A DNA stretch of 64,000 bases from Flaviflagellibacter rhizophilus (GCF_033898525.1 NZ_JAXAFJ010000001.1:620001-684000), one strand, 5' to 3'; counted from the first letter of the stretch, positions 43,146 to 52,509 are shown. Translations and numbers: made by a program. Notes: a model not told the origin generated them from the sequence alone.

Positions 43146-46067
43146 TTACTGGCAGGCCTCGCAGGTCGGGTCTTCGATCGAGCACGCATTCGGCACATTG
43201 ATGAACTCGGGGGCCGCGGCCACCGTTCCCGCCGAGACGGCGTTCAGCTTGCCGTCGGTGCCCTTCAGCGTGGACTTCTCGACATGCGTCGCGGAGCGCG
43301 AGCGCAGGTAGTAGGTGGTCTTCAGCCCGAGCGTCCAAGCCAGGCGGTAGAGCTGGTCGAGCTTCTTGCCGTTGGGATTGGCGATGTAGATGTTGAGCGA
43401 CTGCGCCTGGTCGATCCACTTCTGGCGACGGGACGCCGCCTCGATCAGCCAGGACGAGTCAATCTCGAACGCGGTGGCGTAGACGGCCTTGATCTCGTCC
43501 GGCACGCGGTCGATGGCGCCCAGCGAACCGTCGAAATATTTCAGGTCCGACACCATCACCGCGTCCCACAGGCCACGGGCCTTGAGGTCACGCACCAGAT
43601 GCTCGTTCACCACCGTGAAATCGCCCGACATGTTCGATTTCACATAGAGGTTCTGGTAGGCGGGCTCGATGGACTGGGCCACGCCGCAGATGTTGGAGAT
43701 CGTCGCCGTGGGGGCGATCGCCATGGTGTTGGAATTGCGCATGCCGGTGGTGACGACACGCTGGCGCAGGCTGTCCCAGTCGAGACGCGAGGATCGGTCC
43801 ATCTGCACGGTCACGCCGCGCGCCTCGTCCAGCAGCTTGATGCTATCGAGCGGCAGGATGCCCCGCGACCACAGCGAGCCCTCGAAGCTGGGATAGCGGC
43901 CACGCTCGGCGGCGAGGTCCACGGAGGCCTGGATCGCGTTGTAGGCGATGGCTTCCATGCTCTCGTCGGCGAACTCCACCGCCTCCTTGGAGGCGTAGGG
44001 GATGCGCAGGATGTTGATGGCATCCTGGAAGCCCATCAGGCCGAGGCCGACCGGACGGTGCTTGAGGTTGGAATTGCGCGCTTCCGGGATCGTGTAGAAG
44101 TTGATGTCGATGACGTTGTCGAGCATGCGCATCGCGGTCTTCACCGTGCGCGCCAGACGCTCGCGGTCGAACGTGCCGCCCTCGACATGGGCCGCCAGAT
44201 TGACCGAGCCGAGATTGCAGACGGCGACTTCCGTGTCGGAGGTGTTGAGCGTGATCTCGGTGCAGAGGTTCGACGAGTGCACCACGCCGACATGCTGCTG
44301 CGGCGAGCGCAGGTTGCAGGGGTCCTTGAACGTGATCCACGGATGCCCGGTCTCGAACACCATGGTGAGCATGCGGCGCCACAGATCGGTGGCGCGCACC
44401 TCCTTGTGCACCTTCATCTCGCCGCGGCGCGCCTTCTCCTCGTAATGGGCGTAGCGCTCGGCGAACTTCGCGCCGGTGAGATCATGCAGGTCGGCGGTCT
44501 CGTCGGGCGAGAACAGGGTCCAGATGCCGTCGGCCTCGACGCGCTGCATGAACAGGTCCGGCACCCAGTTGGCGGTGTTCATGTCGTGCGTGCGGCGGCG
44601 GTCGTCGCCCGTGTTCTTGCGCAGGTCGAGGAATTCCTCGAGGTCGATGTGCCAGGTCTCGAGATAGGCGCAGACCGCGCCCTTGCGCTTGCCGCCCTGG
44701 TTCACCGCGATGGCGGTGTCGTTGGCCACCTTCAGGAACGGCACCACGCCCTGGCTCTCGCCATTGGTGCCCTTGATGTGGGCGCCGAGGCCGCGAACGC
44801 GCGTCCAGTCATTGCCGAGGCCGCCGGAATATTTGGCGAGCAGGGCGTTGTCCTTGATGGACTTGAAGATGCCGTCGAGATCGTCCGGCACGGTGGTCAG
44901 GAAGCAGGACGACAGCTGCGGGCGCTGCGTGCCGGCGTTGAAGAGCGTCGGCGTCGAGCACATGAAGTCGAACGACGAGATCAGGCTGTAGAACTCGATG
45001 GCCTTGGCCTCGCGGTCGATCTCGCGGATGGCGAGACCCATGGCGACGCGCATGAAGAAGGCCTGCGGCAGCTCGAAGCGCACATTGTTCGAGTGCAGGA
45101 AGTAGCGGTCGTACAGGGTCTGCAGGCCAAGAAACTGGAACAGCAGGTCCCGCTCCGGCTTGATGGCGGCGGCGATGCGCTTCACGTCGAAGCGGGCGAG
45201 CTCGGTGTCGAGCAGGTCAAGTTCGATGCCCCGCTTCACATAGGCCTGGAAGTACTCGGCATAGCCTTCGGCCATCTCGGCCTGCGTCGCCTGCGTGGGG
45301 CGGCCGTTGATGAAGGTCAGGGCTTCGCGGCGCAGCCGGTCGTTCAGCAGGCGGGCGGAGACGAAAGCGTAGTTCGGCTCCTGCTCGACAAGCGTGCGGG
45401 CCGACATGATGAGCGCCAGCGCGAGCTCGTCCTGCGTGATGCCGTTGTAGAGGTTGCGGCGGGTCTCGGCGAGCACCGGCTCGGCGGCGGTGCCGTCCAG
45501 CCCGGCCACGGCCTCGGCGACCACGGCGTTAAGGCGCACCTCATCGAGCGGCGCCAGGGTGCCGTCGGGGGCGCGAACCTGCAGCGACGGCGCGGCGGGC
45601 GCAGTCGCGACGGCGGCGGCCTTCTCCTCGCGGCGCGCCTTGGCGCGTTCCTCGCGGTAGAGAACATAGGCGCGGGCCACCTTCTGGTGCTCGCCGCGCA
45701 TCAGCGCCAGCTCGACCTGGTCCTGGATGTCCTCGATGTGCAGCGCACGCTCGGAATCGACGCGGCGGGTCAGCGCGGAGACGACCTGCTCGGTGACGGC
45801 CTCGACGGAATCATGCACGCGGCGCGAACCGGCGGCCTGCTGGCCCTCGACGGCGAGGAAGGCCTTGGTGACCGCGATGGCGATCTTGGACTGGTCGAAC
45901 GGCGTCACGGAGCCGTTGCGGCGGATCACGTGGAAGGTCGGCACGGAGCCGGACTGGGGGGTCTTCGGTGTGTTCACGGCGTGCACCGGCGTTGCAGAGC
46001 CCTCACGGCCCAGATCGACGTTAATTCCCACGGCAGACCCCATATATAGGTGTACGAGAGCAGACAT
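43146..46067 (-). CDS. nrdA: class I ribonucleotide reductase alpha subunit, double ATP-cone
   Basis: 973-residue catalytic subunit. An N-terminal ATP-cone (FHVIRRNGSVTPFDQSKIAIA, residues ~47-135) is followed by a second cone-like region (LQVRAPDGTLAPLDEVRL, ~157-250). Then come the reductase domain with SSCFL (redox Cys), NLCTEITLN (Asn/Cys/Glu active site) and VAVCNLGSVNL (partner Cys). The C-terminus has a CEACQ redox pair. It makes dNDPs with NrdB. ATG 46067 is kept; ATG 46043 or GTG 46031 are possible starts, and an NrdR-like box overlaps this region. About 200 residues longer than E. coli NrdA because of the extra cone. Confidence 0.93.
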   Translation of the reverse strand: MSALVHLYMGSAVGINVDLGREGSATPVHAVNTPKTPQSGSVPTFHVIRRNGSVTPFDQSKIAIAVTKAFLAVEGQQAAGSRRVHDSVEAVTEQVVSALTRRVDSERALHIEDIQDQVELALMRGEHQKVARAYVLYREERAKARREEKAAAVATAPAAPSLQVRAPDGTLAPLDEVRLNAVVAEAVAGLDGTAAEPVLAETRRNLYNGITQDELALALIMSARTLVEQEPNYAFVSARLLNDRLRREALTFINGRPTQATQAEMAEGYAEYFQAYVKRGIELDLLDTELARFDVKRIAAAIKPERDLLFQFLGLQTLYDRYFLHSNNVRFELPQAFFMRVAMGLAIREIDREAKAIEFYSLISSFDFMCSTPTLFNAGTQRPQLSSCFLTTVPDDLDGIFKSIKDNALLAKYSGGLGNDWTRVRGLGAHIKGTNGESQGVVPFLKVANDTAIAVNQGGKRKGAVCAYLETWHIDLEEFLDLRKNTGDDRRRTHDMNTANWVPDLFMQRVEADGIWTLFSPDETADLHDLTGAKFAERYAHYEEKARRGEMKVHKEVRATDLWRRMLTMVFETGHPWITFKDPCNLRSPQQHVGVVHSSNLCTEITLNTSDTEVAVCNLGSVNLAAHVEGGTFDRERLARTVKTAMRMLDNVIDINFYTIPEARNSNLKHRPVGLGLMGFQDAINILRIPYASKEAVEFADESMEAIAYNAIQASVDLAAERGRYPSFEGSLWSRGILPLDSIKLLDEARGVTVQMDRSSRLDWDSLRQRVVTTGMRNSNTMAIAPTATISNICGVAQSIEPAYQNLYVKSNMSGDFTVVNEHLVRDLKARGLWDAVMVSDLKYFDGSLGAIDRVPDEIKAVYATAFEIDSSWLIEAASRRQKWIDQAQSLNIYIANPNGKKLDQLYRLAWTLGLKTTYYLRSRSATHVEKSTLKGTDGKLNAVSAGTVAAAPEFINVPNACSIEDPTCEACQ
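46040..46049 (-). promoter_or_regulatory. NrdR-box-like core at the start of nrdA
   Basis: On the minus strand, CTATATATGG matches the core CWATATATWG of NrdR boxes at nine of ten positions. It falls within the first codons of the longest nrdA frame, so the true start may be a little downstream. A second box at the usual ~30-bp distance was not found. Confidence 0.35.
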
Positions 46068-46539
46068 CCACGCTCTTTAGCGGTTCTGGCTGCTCGGCTG
46101 ATCCTGAACGTCTTCCGATTCGAGACGATTAGCGACTCCTAACTGCGGGACTCACAGGCACCTATCCCCAGAAGATTCACGATGTCACCGGGATACAACA
46201 GCTTGGGCGGCAACCTGTTCTGCGATCTAGATGTGGTGGCAAGATGGCGCGTCCATCGCGTGGAGCAGCCTGTGGACTGCGGGGATAGAACGGGGCTCTC
46301 CACCAGACGGTAACGTTCCGGGGAAGATCGCCAAAAACGGTCGAGAGAGCCCTACTTCAACTGCAGCCCCAACCAGGGACACCTCATCCTGAGCTTGTCG
46401 AAGGATGCTGGAACGCACTCGACATCCTTCGACAAGCTCAGGATGAGGCACAGAGGATGACTACACCCATGCTTTCTACATAAAGAAATCTGCATATCCT
46501 TATTGACTCATGTGCAGCCAACTGCCACTCTGCACCCGT
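46068..46539. other. divergent intergenic region nrdA / metE leader
   Basis: About 470 bases with no supported gene. It contains the second copy of the dispersed inverted repeat and presumably both promoters. A TTGACT at 46503-46508 could be a -35 for the metE leader. No tRNA-like fold was seen. Confidence 0.5.
46383..46447. repeat. dispersed inverted repeat, copy 2
   Basis: Arms 46383-46407 and 46423-46447 are perfect 25-base inverted copies with a 15-base loop, the same arms as at 40940 and 52510. It lies between the divergent nrdA and metE transcription units. Confidence 0.88.
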
Positions 46540-46715
46540 CGAGGTTCCGTGGGCGGCGTTCGTCCATGGCTAAGAGGGAATCCGGTGTGGTGCCGGAGCT
46601 GCCCCCGCAACTGTGAGCGGCGAGCCCGGGTCCATCCACGTCACTGGTGCGCAAGCACCGGGAAGGCAGGACCCACGGGCCGTGACCCGCGAGCCAGGAG
46701 ACCTGCCCCGGCCAG
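46540..46715 (+). ncRNA. cobalamin (B12) riboswitch upstream of metE
   Basis: The conserved elements appear in order: TAAGAGGGAATCCGGTG (46571-46587), GCCCCCGCAACTGT (46600-46613), the CACTG and GGGAAGGC pieces (46642-46667), and the B12 box GAGCCAGGAGACCTGCC (46691-46707). The ATG of metE follows after about 130 bases. High adenosyl- or methyl-cobalamin would fold the leader and lower expression of the cobalamin-independent enzyme. The exact 5' and 3' limits are approximate. Confidence 0.93.
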
Positions 46716-46841
46716 ATAGAACGTCCTCGGCGGGGTGCACGATGGATCGCGTATTCTGCGCATCGCGGGCGATCCATGCCGGACCGCCCCGCCGCGCCAC
46801 GCGATCCCATGCCCACGCCACAGCAGATTGGGGTGGGTACA

Positions 46842-49160
46842 ATGTCGATTACCGTCAGCAGCCTTGGCTTTCCGCGCATCGGGCCGCGCCGCGAACTGAA
46901 GAGCGCACTCGAAGCCTCATGGTCCGGCAAGACAGCGCCGGAGGCACTCGCCGAAACGGCGCAGGGGCTGCGCGCCGCAAACTGGCAGCGCCAGAAGGCG
47001 CTGGGGGCCACCTCGATCCCCTCTAACGATTTCTCGCTCTACGACCATGTGCTCGACACCGCCGCGATGGTCGGCGCCGTGCCGAAGATCTACGGCTGGA
47101 CCGGCGGCGAAGTGCCTGTCGAGACCTACTTCGCCATGGCGCGGGGCACCCATGGCACGACGGTGTGCGAGCACGGCCATTCCCATGGCGGCAAGGGCCT
47201 GCCGGCACAGGAAATGACCAAGTGGTTCGACACGAACTACCATTACATCGTGCCGGAGTTCACGCCCGGGCAGGAGTTCGCGCTAGCCTCCTCCAAGGCT
47301 GTCCGCGAGTTCCGCGAGGCGAAGGCGCTGGGCGTGCACACCCGCCCGGTGCTGGTCGGTCCCGTCACGTTCCTCAAGCTCGGCAAGAGCGGTGAGCACG
47401 GCTTCGCCAGGCTGTCCCTGCTGCCGGGCCTCCTGCCGGTCTATGCCGAGGTGCTGCGCCAGTTGGCCGCCGAGGGCGCCGACTGGGTGCAGATTGATGA
47501 GCCCGTGCTCGTGCTCGACCTGACCGACCCCGAGCGCGCCGCGCTGAAGACGGCCTATGCCGAATTGGCGAAGGCCGTGCCCTCGCTGAAGATCCTTGTT
47601 GCGACCTATTTCGGCAATCTGGGCGACAATCTCGCCACCGCCGTATCGCTCCCGGTCGCCGGCCTGCATGTCGATCTCAAGCGCGGCGCGGGGCAGCTCG
47701 ACACATTGCTAGCCGCCGCACCAAAGGAGCTTGCCCTCTCGCTCGGCGTCATCGACGGCCGCAATGTGTGGCGGGCCGATCTGGAGAAGACGCTCGACCT
47801 TCTGGAGCCGGTGGTCGATGCGCGCGGCGCGGACGGCATCATCGTCTCCGCCTCGTGCTCCTTCCTCCACGTGCCCATCGATCTGGAGCAGGAGACGAAG
47901 CTCGATCCGGACGTGAAGTCCTGGCTGGCCTTCGCGGTGCAGAAGATCGAGGAACTGGCGATCCTCGGCCGCGCGCTCGACAGCGGCCGTTCCGCCGTGG
48001 CGGACGCGCTGGAAGCCTCGTCGCTGGCCGCCGCCTCGCGCCGCATCTCGCCCAAGATCCACGACACGGCGGTGCAGTCGCGCCTTGCCGCCGTCACGCC
48101 CGGGGACGCCGAGCGCGCGCCATTCGCGGAGCGCCGCGCGATCCAGCGTGCCGAGTTCGGCCTGCCGGCATTCCCCACCACCACAATCGGCTCGTTCCCG
48201 CAGACGGATGAAGTCCGCAAGGCCCGCGCGGCGAACACCAAGGGCCAACTCTCCGACGCCGACTACAAGGCGTTCCTGCGCAAGGCCACCGAAGAGGCCG
48301 TGCGCTGGCAGGAAGTAATCGACGTGGACGTGCTGGTCCATGGCGAGTTCGAGCGCAACGACATGGTGCAGTATTTCGGCGAGCAGCTCTCGGGCTACGC
48401 CTTCACTCAGCATGGCTGGGTGCAGAGCTTCGGCTCCCGCTATGTGCGCCCGCCTATCATCTTCGGCGATGTCTCGCGGCCGAAGCCGATGACGGTGGAG
48501 TGGTCGGGCTACGCGCAGTCCCTTACCGGCCGTCCCATGAAGGGCATGCTGACCGGCCCCGTCACCATGCTGTTCTGGTCCTTCATCCGCGACGACATCC
48601 CGCGCGCCGACACCTGCCGCCAGATCGCGCTGGCCATCCGCGACGAGGTGGTGGACCTTGAGCGCGCCGGAATCGCCATCATCCAGATCGACGAGCCGGC
48701 CATCCGCGAGGGCCTGCCGCTGCGCCGCGGCGAGTGGGACGCATATCTGGATTGGGCGGTGCAGTCGTTCCGGCTCTCGGCGTCGGGCGTGAAGCCCGGC
48801 ACCCAGATCCACACCCATATGTGTTACTCGGAGTTCAACGACATCATGCCGTCGATCGCGGCGATGGATGCCGACGTGATCTCCATCGAAACCACGCGCT
48901 CGCAGATGGAGCTGCTCGACGCCTTCATCGACTACAAATACCCCAACGAGATCGGGCCGGGCATCTACGACATCCACTCCCCGCGCGTTCCGTCCGCCGA
49001 CGAGATGACGGCGCTGCTGGAGAAGGCGCGGGAGCGGCTGTCGCCCGACCAGATCTGGGTCAATCCCGATTGCGGCCTCAAGACCCGCAAATGGGACGAG
49101 GTGAAGCCGGCGCTGGAGAACATGGTGGCGGCCGCCAAGCGCCTTCGCGCGACGCTCTGA
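46842..49160 (+). CDS. metE: cobalamin-independent methionine synthase
   Basis: 772-residue MetE, the final step of methionine synthesis, transferring a methyl group from methyl-tetrahydrofolate-triglutamate to homocysteine. Start at ATG 46842 (MSITVSSLGFPRIG, the usual family opening); ATGs at 46776 and 46809 are less likely. The C-terminal Zn site is visible: His659 and Cys661 (THMCYSEF), Glu at about 683 (SIETTRS) and Cys744 (NPDCGLKTR), with the same 83-residue spacing as E. coli. A GTP/folate-type N-terminal barrel precedes it. The B12 riboswitch upstream implies that a cobalamin-dependent MetH exists elsewhere. Confidence 0.97.
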   Translation: MSITVSSLGFPRIGPRRELKSALEASWSGKTAPEALAETAQGLRAANWQRQKALGATSIPSNDFSLYDHVLDTAAMVGAVPKIYGWTGGEVPVETYFAMARGTHGTTVCEHGHSHGGKGLPAQEMTKWFDTNYHYIVPEFTPGQEFALASSKAVREFREAKALGVHTRPVLVGPVTFLKLGKSGEHGFARLSLLPGLLPVYAEVLRQLAAEGADWVQIDEPVLVLDLTDPERAALKTAYAELAKAVPSLKILVATYFGNLGDNLATAVSLPVAGLHVDLKRGAGQLDTLLAAAPKELALSLGVIDGRNVWRADLEKTLDLLEPVVDARGADGIIVSASCSFLHVPIDLEQETKLDPDVKSWLAFAVQKIEELAILGRALDSGRSAVADALEASSLAAASRRISPKIHDTAVQSRLAAVTPGDAERAPFAERRAIQRAEFGLPAFPTTTIGSFPQTDEVRKARAANTKGQLSDADYKAFLRKATEEAVRWQEVIDVDVLVHGEFERNDMVQYFGEQLSGYAFTQHGWVQSFGSRYVRPPIIFGDVSRPKPMTVEWSGYAQSLTGRPMKGMLTGPVTMLFWSFIRDDIPRADTCRQIALAIRDEVVDLERAGIAIIQIDEPAIREGLPLRRGEWDAYLDWAVQSFRLSASGVKPGTQIHTHMCYSEFNDIMPSIAAMDADVISIETTRSQMELLDAFIDYKYPNEIGPGIYDIHSPRVPSADEMTALLEKARERLSPDQIWVNPDCGLKTRKWDEVKPALENMVAAAKRLRATL

Positions 49161-49261
49161 CGCCACACTCCGGGTCGGCACCACCGGCCCGGAGACCAGT
49201 TCCTGTGCAGCTTCACGTTGAATCTGCTGGAAGTTTGGTCTTCTTCCCTTCGCTTTTCTGG

Positions 49262-49288
49262 CCCACACTTCGTTTTTGGCAGTGTGGG
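49262..49288. other. hairpin upstream of the URC operon
   Basis: CCCACACT (49262-49269) and AGTGTGGG (49281-49288) form a perfect 8-base inverted repeat with an 11-base loop, 24 bases before the URC1 start. There is no T-run after it. It could be an operator or a leader hairpin of the uracil operon. Confidence 0.45.
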
Positions 49289-49311
49289 GCTGCGGCCCCG
49301 GCGGGTACCAG

Positions 49312-50586
49312 ATGAGTCCTGAAGCAAAGCTCCGCTCCAACGAGCGCCGCCTCCCCCAACCTATCGTCATCACCTCGCATCCCGGCACGCCCAGCACGCA
49401 GCCGCAGGCCCTGAGCTGGGGCGCCGCTACGCAGACCGGCCGCGGCCCGGTCATCGCGACCCCCAACGCCACCGGGCGCAACGCCATCGGCGCCCATTCC
49501 GGGGCCTATTCCCTGTACCGGGCGCTGGCCGTGGCGGCGGGCCAGCTGGATGCCGGCCACAGGCCGGACCTCACCAACACCGCGCCGGCGGAGCCCATCG
49601 GCCCGTTCCCGCAATGGAGCGAGCCGGGCAAGATCGTCTCGCTCGATCCCTGGGGACACATGCCCGGACAGGGCTTCGGCGCGGAGATCGCGGCGGGTGC
49701 GGACATCCGTCCCTCCATCGCGGTCACCAAGGCGCACATCAACATGCCGGAGATCTGCGCCGCCATCGCGGCCGGCCGCCTGGTGCCGGATGGCGACGTG
49801 CTGTGCGCGAACGGCGATGCACGCGTGACCAAGATTGCCATCGAGCCCGTCTGGCACCTCGCCGGCGTCGCCCGCCGCTTCGGCATTGTCGAGACGGATA
49901 TGCGCCGCGCCCTCTTCGAGCACACCGGGGGCATGTTTCCCGAACTGGTGACACGGCCCGACCTGCAGCTTTTCCTGCCGCCCATTGGCGGAACCACAAT
50001 CTATCTGTTCGGCGACACAGCGAAGCTCGGAAGGCCGGAAACGAAGATCGCCTGCCGCATCCACGACGAGTGCAACGGCTCGGACGTTTTCGGTTCGGAC
50101 ATCTGCACCTGCCGCCCCTACCTGGCGCACGGAATCGAGGTCTGCATCGAGACCGCGCAGCGCGGCGGCGTCGGCGTCATCTCCTACAACCGCAAGGAAG
50201 GCCGCGCACTCGGCGAGGTCACGAAGTTCCTCGTCTACAATGCGCGCAAAAGGCAGGAGGGCGGCGACCGCGCGGAGGCCTATTTCCAGCGCACGGAATG
50301 CGTGGCCGGCGTGCAGGACATGCGCTTCCAGGAGTTGATGCCGGACGTGCTGCACTGGCTCGGCATCAGCCGCATCGACCGCCTCGTTTCGATGAGCAAC
50401 ATGAAGCACGCGCCCATCGTGGGCAGCGGCATCGAGGTGGTGGAGCGGGTGCCCATACCCGAAGACCTGATCCCCGCCGATGCGCAGGTGGAGATGGACG
50501 CGAAGAAAGCAGCGGGCTATTTCACCGATCAGGTGCCCGGCGTCGATGAATTGCGGAAGGCAAAGGGCCGTGAACTCGAGGCCTGA
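49312..50586 (+). CDS. URC1-like GTP cyclohydrolase II homologue (uracil catabolism)
   Basis: 424 residues from ATG 49312. The C-terminal half has the RibA fold: the zinc Cys triad Cys254, Cys265 and Cys267 (HDECNGSDVFGSDICTC, spacing 11 and 2 as in RibA), with NRKEGRALGEV replacing the usual QEGRGIGL. The extra ~200-residue N-terminal region and the next genes identify URC1, a RibA paralogue needed for the URC uracil-degradation route of yeasts and bacteria, rather than riboflavin synthesis. Its stop overlaps the next start (TGATG). Confidence 0.87.
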   Translation: MSPEAKLRSNERRLPQPIVITSHPGTPSTQPQALSWGAATQTGRGPVIATPNATGRNAIGAHSGAYSLYRALAVAAGQLDAGHRPDLTNTAPAEPIGPFPQWSEPGKIVSLDPWGHMPGQGFGAEIAAGADIRPSIAVTKAHINMPEICAAIAAGRLVPDGDVLCANGDARVTKIAIEPVWHLAGVARRFGIVETDMRRALFEHTGGMFPELVTRPDLQLFLPPIGGTTIYLFGDTAKLGRPETKIACRIHDECNGSDVFGSDICTCRPYLAHGIEVCIETAQRGGVGVISYNRKEGRALGEVTKFLVYNARKRQEGGDRAEAYFQRTECVAGVQDMRFQELMPDVLHWLGISRIDRLVSMSNMKHAPIVGSGIEVVERVPIPEDLIPADAQVEMDAKKAAGYFTDQVPGVDELRKAKGRELEA

Positions 50587-51827
50587 TGCCAGCAAATCTG
50601 AACAAACCTGCCGAGGCCGTGGCTTGGCTCAAGACAGCTGACGCGGTGCGCGAGCGGAGCCATGCTCTTCTGGCGCTCGGTGAGGCCGGAACGCTCAACC
50701 ATTTCAGGCTCGATCTCGACCGGATGGATCAGGCGGCGGATTACGTCGCCGACGTGATCCGCGAGCAGTACCCGCAACTCGAGATTCCCTATCATTCGCG
50801 CTGGCGCCATTTCCATGCAGCCGGCGTGGACCGCTGGGGCATGATCGCGGACGCGGTGTCCATGCTGGACATCACCGAGATCGCGCGGCTGCGCTTCGAC
50901 CTGTGCGTGCCGAGCGTCCTGCTGGATGCCGGCGCGGGCACCACATGGCGCTACGAGGAGCCGGGCACGGGCATGTTCCTCGCCCGCTCGGAAGGATTGG
51001 CCGTGGCAAGCCTGCACGGCTTCGTGGAGGGCGCCTTCTCGTCCGATCCGCACAACCGCATGCTGGCCGACGCCGCCGGTCTGGAAGCGGTGACGCCCCA
51101 GACCATCGAGACAATGTTCCAGGTCTCCGGCAAGAACCCCCTGCTCGGCGTGCCCGGACGCGCGGAACTGATGCGCCATCTAGGTCAGGTGCTGCGCGAG
51201 CGACCGGACATCTTCGGCCGCTTCGAACCGCGCATCGGCCACCTCTACGATCACATCAAGCGCGCTTACCCCAATGCAGTACCCGCGCGGGCCATCCTAG
51301 AGGCCGTGCTCGATGCGTTCGGCCCGATCTGGCCGTCGCGCCTTCAGATCGGCGGCGAGAACCTGGGCGATGTCTGGCGCCATTCGCAGATCGTCACGCG
51401 CGACCTCACGTCAGGGCTGATCCCGTTCCACAAACTCTCGCAGTGGCTGACCTATTCCCTGATCGAGATCTTCCAGGACGCCGGCGACGAGGTCACGGAC
51501 GTGGGGGAACTGACCGGCCTGCCCGAATACCGCAATGGCGGGCTGTTCATCGATCTGGGCGTGATCCGGCCGCGCGATCCCGCGTTGCGCGAGACATTGC
51601 TGCCGGTCGACCATGAGGCGGTGGTGGAGTGGCGCGGCCTCACGGTGGCCCTGCTGGACCGGCTTGCCACACCTGTGCGCCTGCGGCTCGGCCGCAGCGA
51701 GGACGACATGCCTTTGGCCTGCGTGCTGGAGGGCGGCACCTGGGCGGCGGGGCGCAAGATCGCCAGCGAACTCAGGCCAGATGGTGGCCCGCCGCTGAAG
51801 ATCCTCAGCGACGGCACGGTATTTTGA
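50586..51827 (+). CDS. DUF1688 / URC4-like protein (uracil catabolism)
   Basis: 413-residue protein of the DUF1688 (URC4/urg3) family. Recognisable segments are YHSRWRHFHAAGVDRW, DLCVPSVLLDAGAGTTWRY (~residue 100), and EYRNGGLFIDLGVIRPRD (~310). It is coupled by TGATG to the URC1 gene. In fungi, URC4 is essential for URC-route uracil breakdown; its exact reaction is not established. Two-thirds of the protein has no similarity to known catalytic folds that I can see. Confidence 0.87.
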   Translation: MPANLNKPAEAVAWLKTADAVRERSHALLALGEAGTLNHFRLDLDRMDQAADYVADVIREQYPQLEIPYHSRWRHFHAAGVDRWGMIADAVSMLDITEIARLRFDLCVPSVLLDAGAGTTWRYEEPGTGMFLARSEGLAVASLHGFVEGAFSSDPHNRMLADAAGLEAVTPQTIETMFQVSGKNPLLGVPGRAELMRHLGQVLRERPDIFGRFEPRIGHLYDHIKRAYPNAVPARAILEAVLDAFGPIWPSRLQIGGENLGDVWRHSQIVTRDLTSGLIPFHKLSQWLTYSLIEIFQDAGDEVTDVGELTGLPEYRNGGLFIDLGVIRPRDPALRETLLPVDHEAVVEWRGLTVALLDRLATPVRLRLGRSEDDMPLACVLEGGTWAAGRKIASELRPDGGPPLKILSDGTVF

Positions 51828-51845
51828 GGCAAGGGGACGAGGGCA

Positions 51846-52484
51846 ATGAACGGATTTTCGAACGTGGTCCTCGTCGATCACCCATTGGTCCAGCACAAGC
51901 TCACCCTTCTGCGGAAGAAGGACCAGCCCACCACGGATTTCCGCCGATTGGTGTCCGAGGTTGCCCTGCTTCTCGCTTATGAAGTGACGCGCGACCTGCC
52001 GCTGGAGACGGTGGAAATCGAGACGCCGCTGGAGCGCATGACCGCACCCATCCTCGCCGGCAAGAAGCTGTGCTTCGTCTCCATCCTGCGCGCCGGCAAC
52101 GGCATCCTCGACGGCATGCTGGACCTCGTGCCGTCCGCGCGTGTCGGCCATATCGGCCTGTACCGCGATCCGCAGACCTTGGTGCCGGTCGAGTATTACC
52201 TGAAGCTGCCGGACGATATCGGCGAGCGCCTCGCCGTGGTGGTCGATCCGATGCTGGCAACCGGCCATTCCGCCGCCGCCGCCATCTCACGCCTCAAGCA
52301 GGCGGGTGCGCGCAAGATCCGCTTCGTCTGCCTGCTTGCGGCGCCGGAAGGCGTCGAAGTGCTGGCAGAGCACCATCCCGATGTGGAGATCTTCACCGCC
52401 TCCGTGGACCGCCAGCTCGACAGCCACGGTTATATCCGGCCCGGCCTCGGCGATGCCGGCGACCGGCTGTTCGGCACGAAATAG
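51846..52484 (+). CDS. upp: uracil phosphoribosyltransferase (URC6-type)
   Basis: 212-residue type I phosphoribosyltransferase converting uracil and PRPP to UMP. The PRPP loop is VVVDPMLATGHSA (about residues 130-142), and the C-terminal uracil-binding part is GYIRPGLGDAGDRLFGTK. It follows the DUF1688 gene after 18 bases, so the three form the URC operon. In the URC route a uracil phosphoribosyltransferase (URC6) acts early, so it probably serves catabolism as well as salvage. Confidence 0.93.
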   Translation: MNGFSNVVLVDHPLVQHKLTLLRKKDQPTTDFRRLVSEVALLLAYEVTRDLPLETVEIETPLERMTAPILAGKKLCFVSILRAGNGILDGMLDLVPSARVGHIGLYRDPQTLVPVEYYLKLPDDIGERLAVVVDPMLATGHSAAAAISRLKQAGARKIRFVCLLAAPEGVEVLAEHHPDVEIFTASVDRQLDSHGYIRPGLGDAGDRLFGTK

Positions 52485-52509
52485 GCTTTCCGCCTGGCCT
52501 GCGCTCCGC

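Noticed and set aside
46040..46230. Possible tRNA-like fold in the nrdA-metE gap
   Set aside because: No consistent D-, anticodon- and T-arm pattern with a GTTCRANNC loop could be drawn.
49312..50586. Simple ribA for riboflavin synthesis
   Set aside because: The ~200-residue extra N-terminus, the altered EGR segment and the DUF1688-upp neighbours mark the URC1 branch.
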